Positions 14,533 through 15,137 of a DNA stretch of 15,137 nucleotides are shown one piece after another. The stretch's first letter is position 1; each line of letters opens with the position of its first letter. This stretch comes from Helicobacteraceae bacterium (GTDB lineage: Bacteria > Campylobacterota > Campylobacteria > Campylobacterales > Sulfurimonadaceae): the NCBI GenBank assembly GCA_027056525.1, contig JALUKO010000061.1, forward strand, positions 1 to 15,137. The letters are read 5' to 3'. The notes under the pieces are model-generated. The model ran no database searches, was not told the DNA's origin, and saw only the letters and a list, made by a program, of their open reading frames with translations. Made by a program: the position numbers and the translations under genes.

Positions 14533-15137
14533 ATGATAAAATTAGTTCTATTTCTATGTTTTACTTTCTTTTTTATCGGGTGTGAAAAAGCTTCGACAGT
14601 AACCACTACCACCGATAATGAGCTGAGTAACACCTCCATTGAAGGCAATATCTCTTCACCAACAACTGCAGAATGTTTCAACACAAGCATAGAAGCAGCG
14701 AGTTCTACGCCTATGCTCTCTATACTTATAAGCTATAACAATCAAACTATAAGCTCCGATGAGCTTACATGGGCTAAAAAGCTTTATGGTAAAGAGCTGC
14801 ATCAGCTCAATAGTTACTATTTGCAAGCAAGCAACACAAAGTTTGAATTTGCTCAGGCAAGTGAGAGTGCAGGGTGCGAAAACGACGGTGTGATCTCAGT
14901 GAAGCTCAACAAAAACCACCCAAATTCATCCTACCTCTCAAGTGTCTATCCGGACCTTGAAGCGGCACTTGTTAGTGCCGATGAGAAAATTGACTTCTCA
15001 AATTTTGATACAGATGCAAACGGACATATAACCCCTGATGAACTTGTGATCACCTTTATCATTGCCGGATATGAAGATGCTTATGAGGGGTATCATGTTT
15101 ACAACGGTATATGGGCGCATATGTCTTGTATGGAATC
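14533..15137 (+). CDS. Lipoprotein M6-family metalloprotease, 5' part only
   Basis: This gene runs off the right edge; 201 codons are visible without a stop. A lipoprotein signal ends in FIG-C17, followed by a Thr/Ser/Asn-rich linker. The mature part contains ISYNNQTISSDELTWAKKLYG and then a perfect 12-residue EF-hand-like calcium loop from D159 to E170 (DTDANGHITPDE), running into LVITFIIAGYEDAYEGYHVYNGIWAH. That sequence is the pattern of the immune-inhibitor-A-like M6 peptidase domain just before its zinc site. The HExxH motif itself would lie beyond the window. If complete, it would be a cell-surface or periplasmic secreted-type zinc protease anchored by lipid. It diverges from glyQ. Confidence 0.75.
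   Translation, partial: MIKLVLFLCFTFFFIGCEKASTVTTTTDNELSNTSIEGNISSPTTAECFNTSIEAASSTPMLSILISYNNQTISSDELTWAKKLYGKELHQLNSYYLQASNTKFEFAQASESAGCENDGVISVKLNKNHPNSSYLSSVYPDLEAALVSADEKIDFSNFDTDANGHITPDELVITFIIAGYEDAYEGYHVYNGIWAHMSCME

Overview
The window reads as a gene-dense, low-GC chromosomal stretch from a Campylobacterota (epsilonproteobacterial) bacterium, most likely a Sulfurimonas-like organism. This rests on overall protein style, good TATAAT boxes with poor -35 boxes, an unlinked glyQ, and family types I associate with that group (AguB amidase, RecD2-type helicase, long Y-family polymerase, stand-alone DUF234 protein). No database search was possible, so phylum is fairly confident and genus is a guess. 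There are no tRNA, rRNA, CRISPR, insertion-sequence or phage features, and no gene-free stretch reaches 300 bases. The three real intergenic gaps are about 104-144 bp, and each separates divergent genes.

Layout. Positions 69-1340 (+) encode a Y-family DNA polymerase with an abnormal translation start. It is followed at 1368-2306 (+) by a stand-alone DUF234/PD-(D/E)XK-like protein. This overlaps, tail to tail, a protein with a C-terminal J-domain (2299-3102, -). Positions 3234-9513 (+) form a tight four-gene operon: a lipoprotein with Ig-like and propeller-like repeats, a TPR plus outer-membrane beta-barrel protein, a periplasmic FecR-domain protein, and a CHASE2-type class III adenylate cyclase. 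Facing it on the minus strand are a cytoplasmic parvulin and N-carbamoylputrescine amidase (10652 down to 9516). A small thioredoxin-fold-like lipoprotein (10797-11297, +) diverges from them. The minus strand then carries glyQ followed by a recD2-type helicase (14428 down to 11303). Diverging from glyQ is the start of a lipoprotein M6-family metalloprotease (14533 to the right edge), cut by the window.

The most interesting part is the 3234-9513 operon. Its products can be placed in order across the envelope: lipoprotein, outer-membrane barrel, periplasmic FecR protein, then an inner-membrane receptor with a periplasmic CHASE2 sensor and a cytoplasmic cyclase that keeps every catalytic and adenine-selecting residue I can check. 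I propose, as inference, an outer-surface-to-cAMP signalling line, or alternatively a lipoprotein display system whose assembly state is reported by cAMP. The remaining genes are mainly housekeeping (glycyl-tRNA charging, DNA repair, polyamine synthesis, protein folding). All three convergent gene pairs end within a few bases of each other, leaving no room for ordinary terminators.
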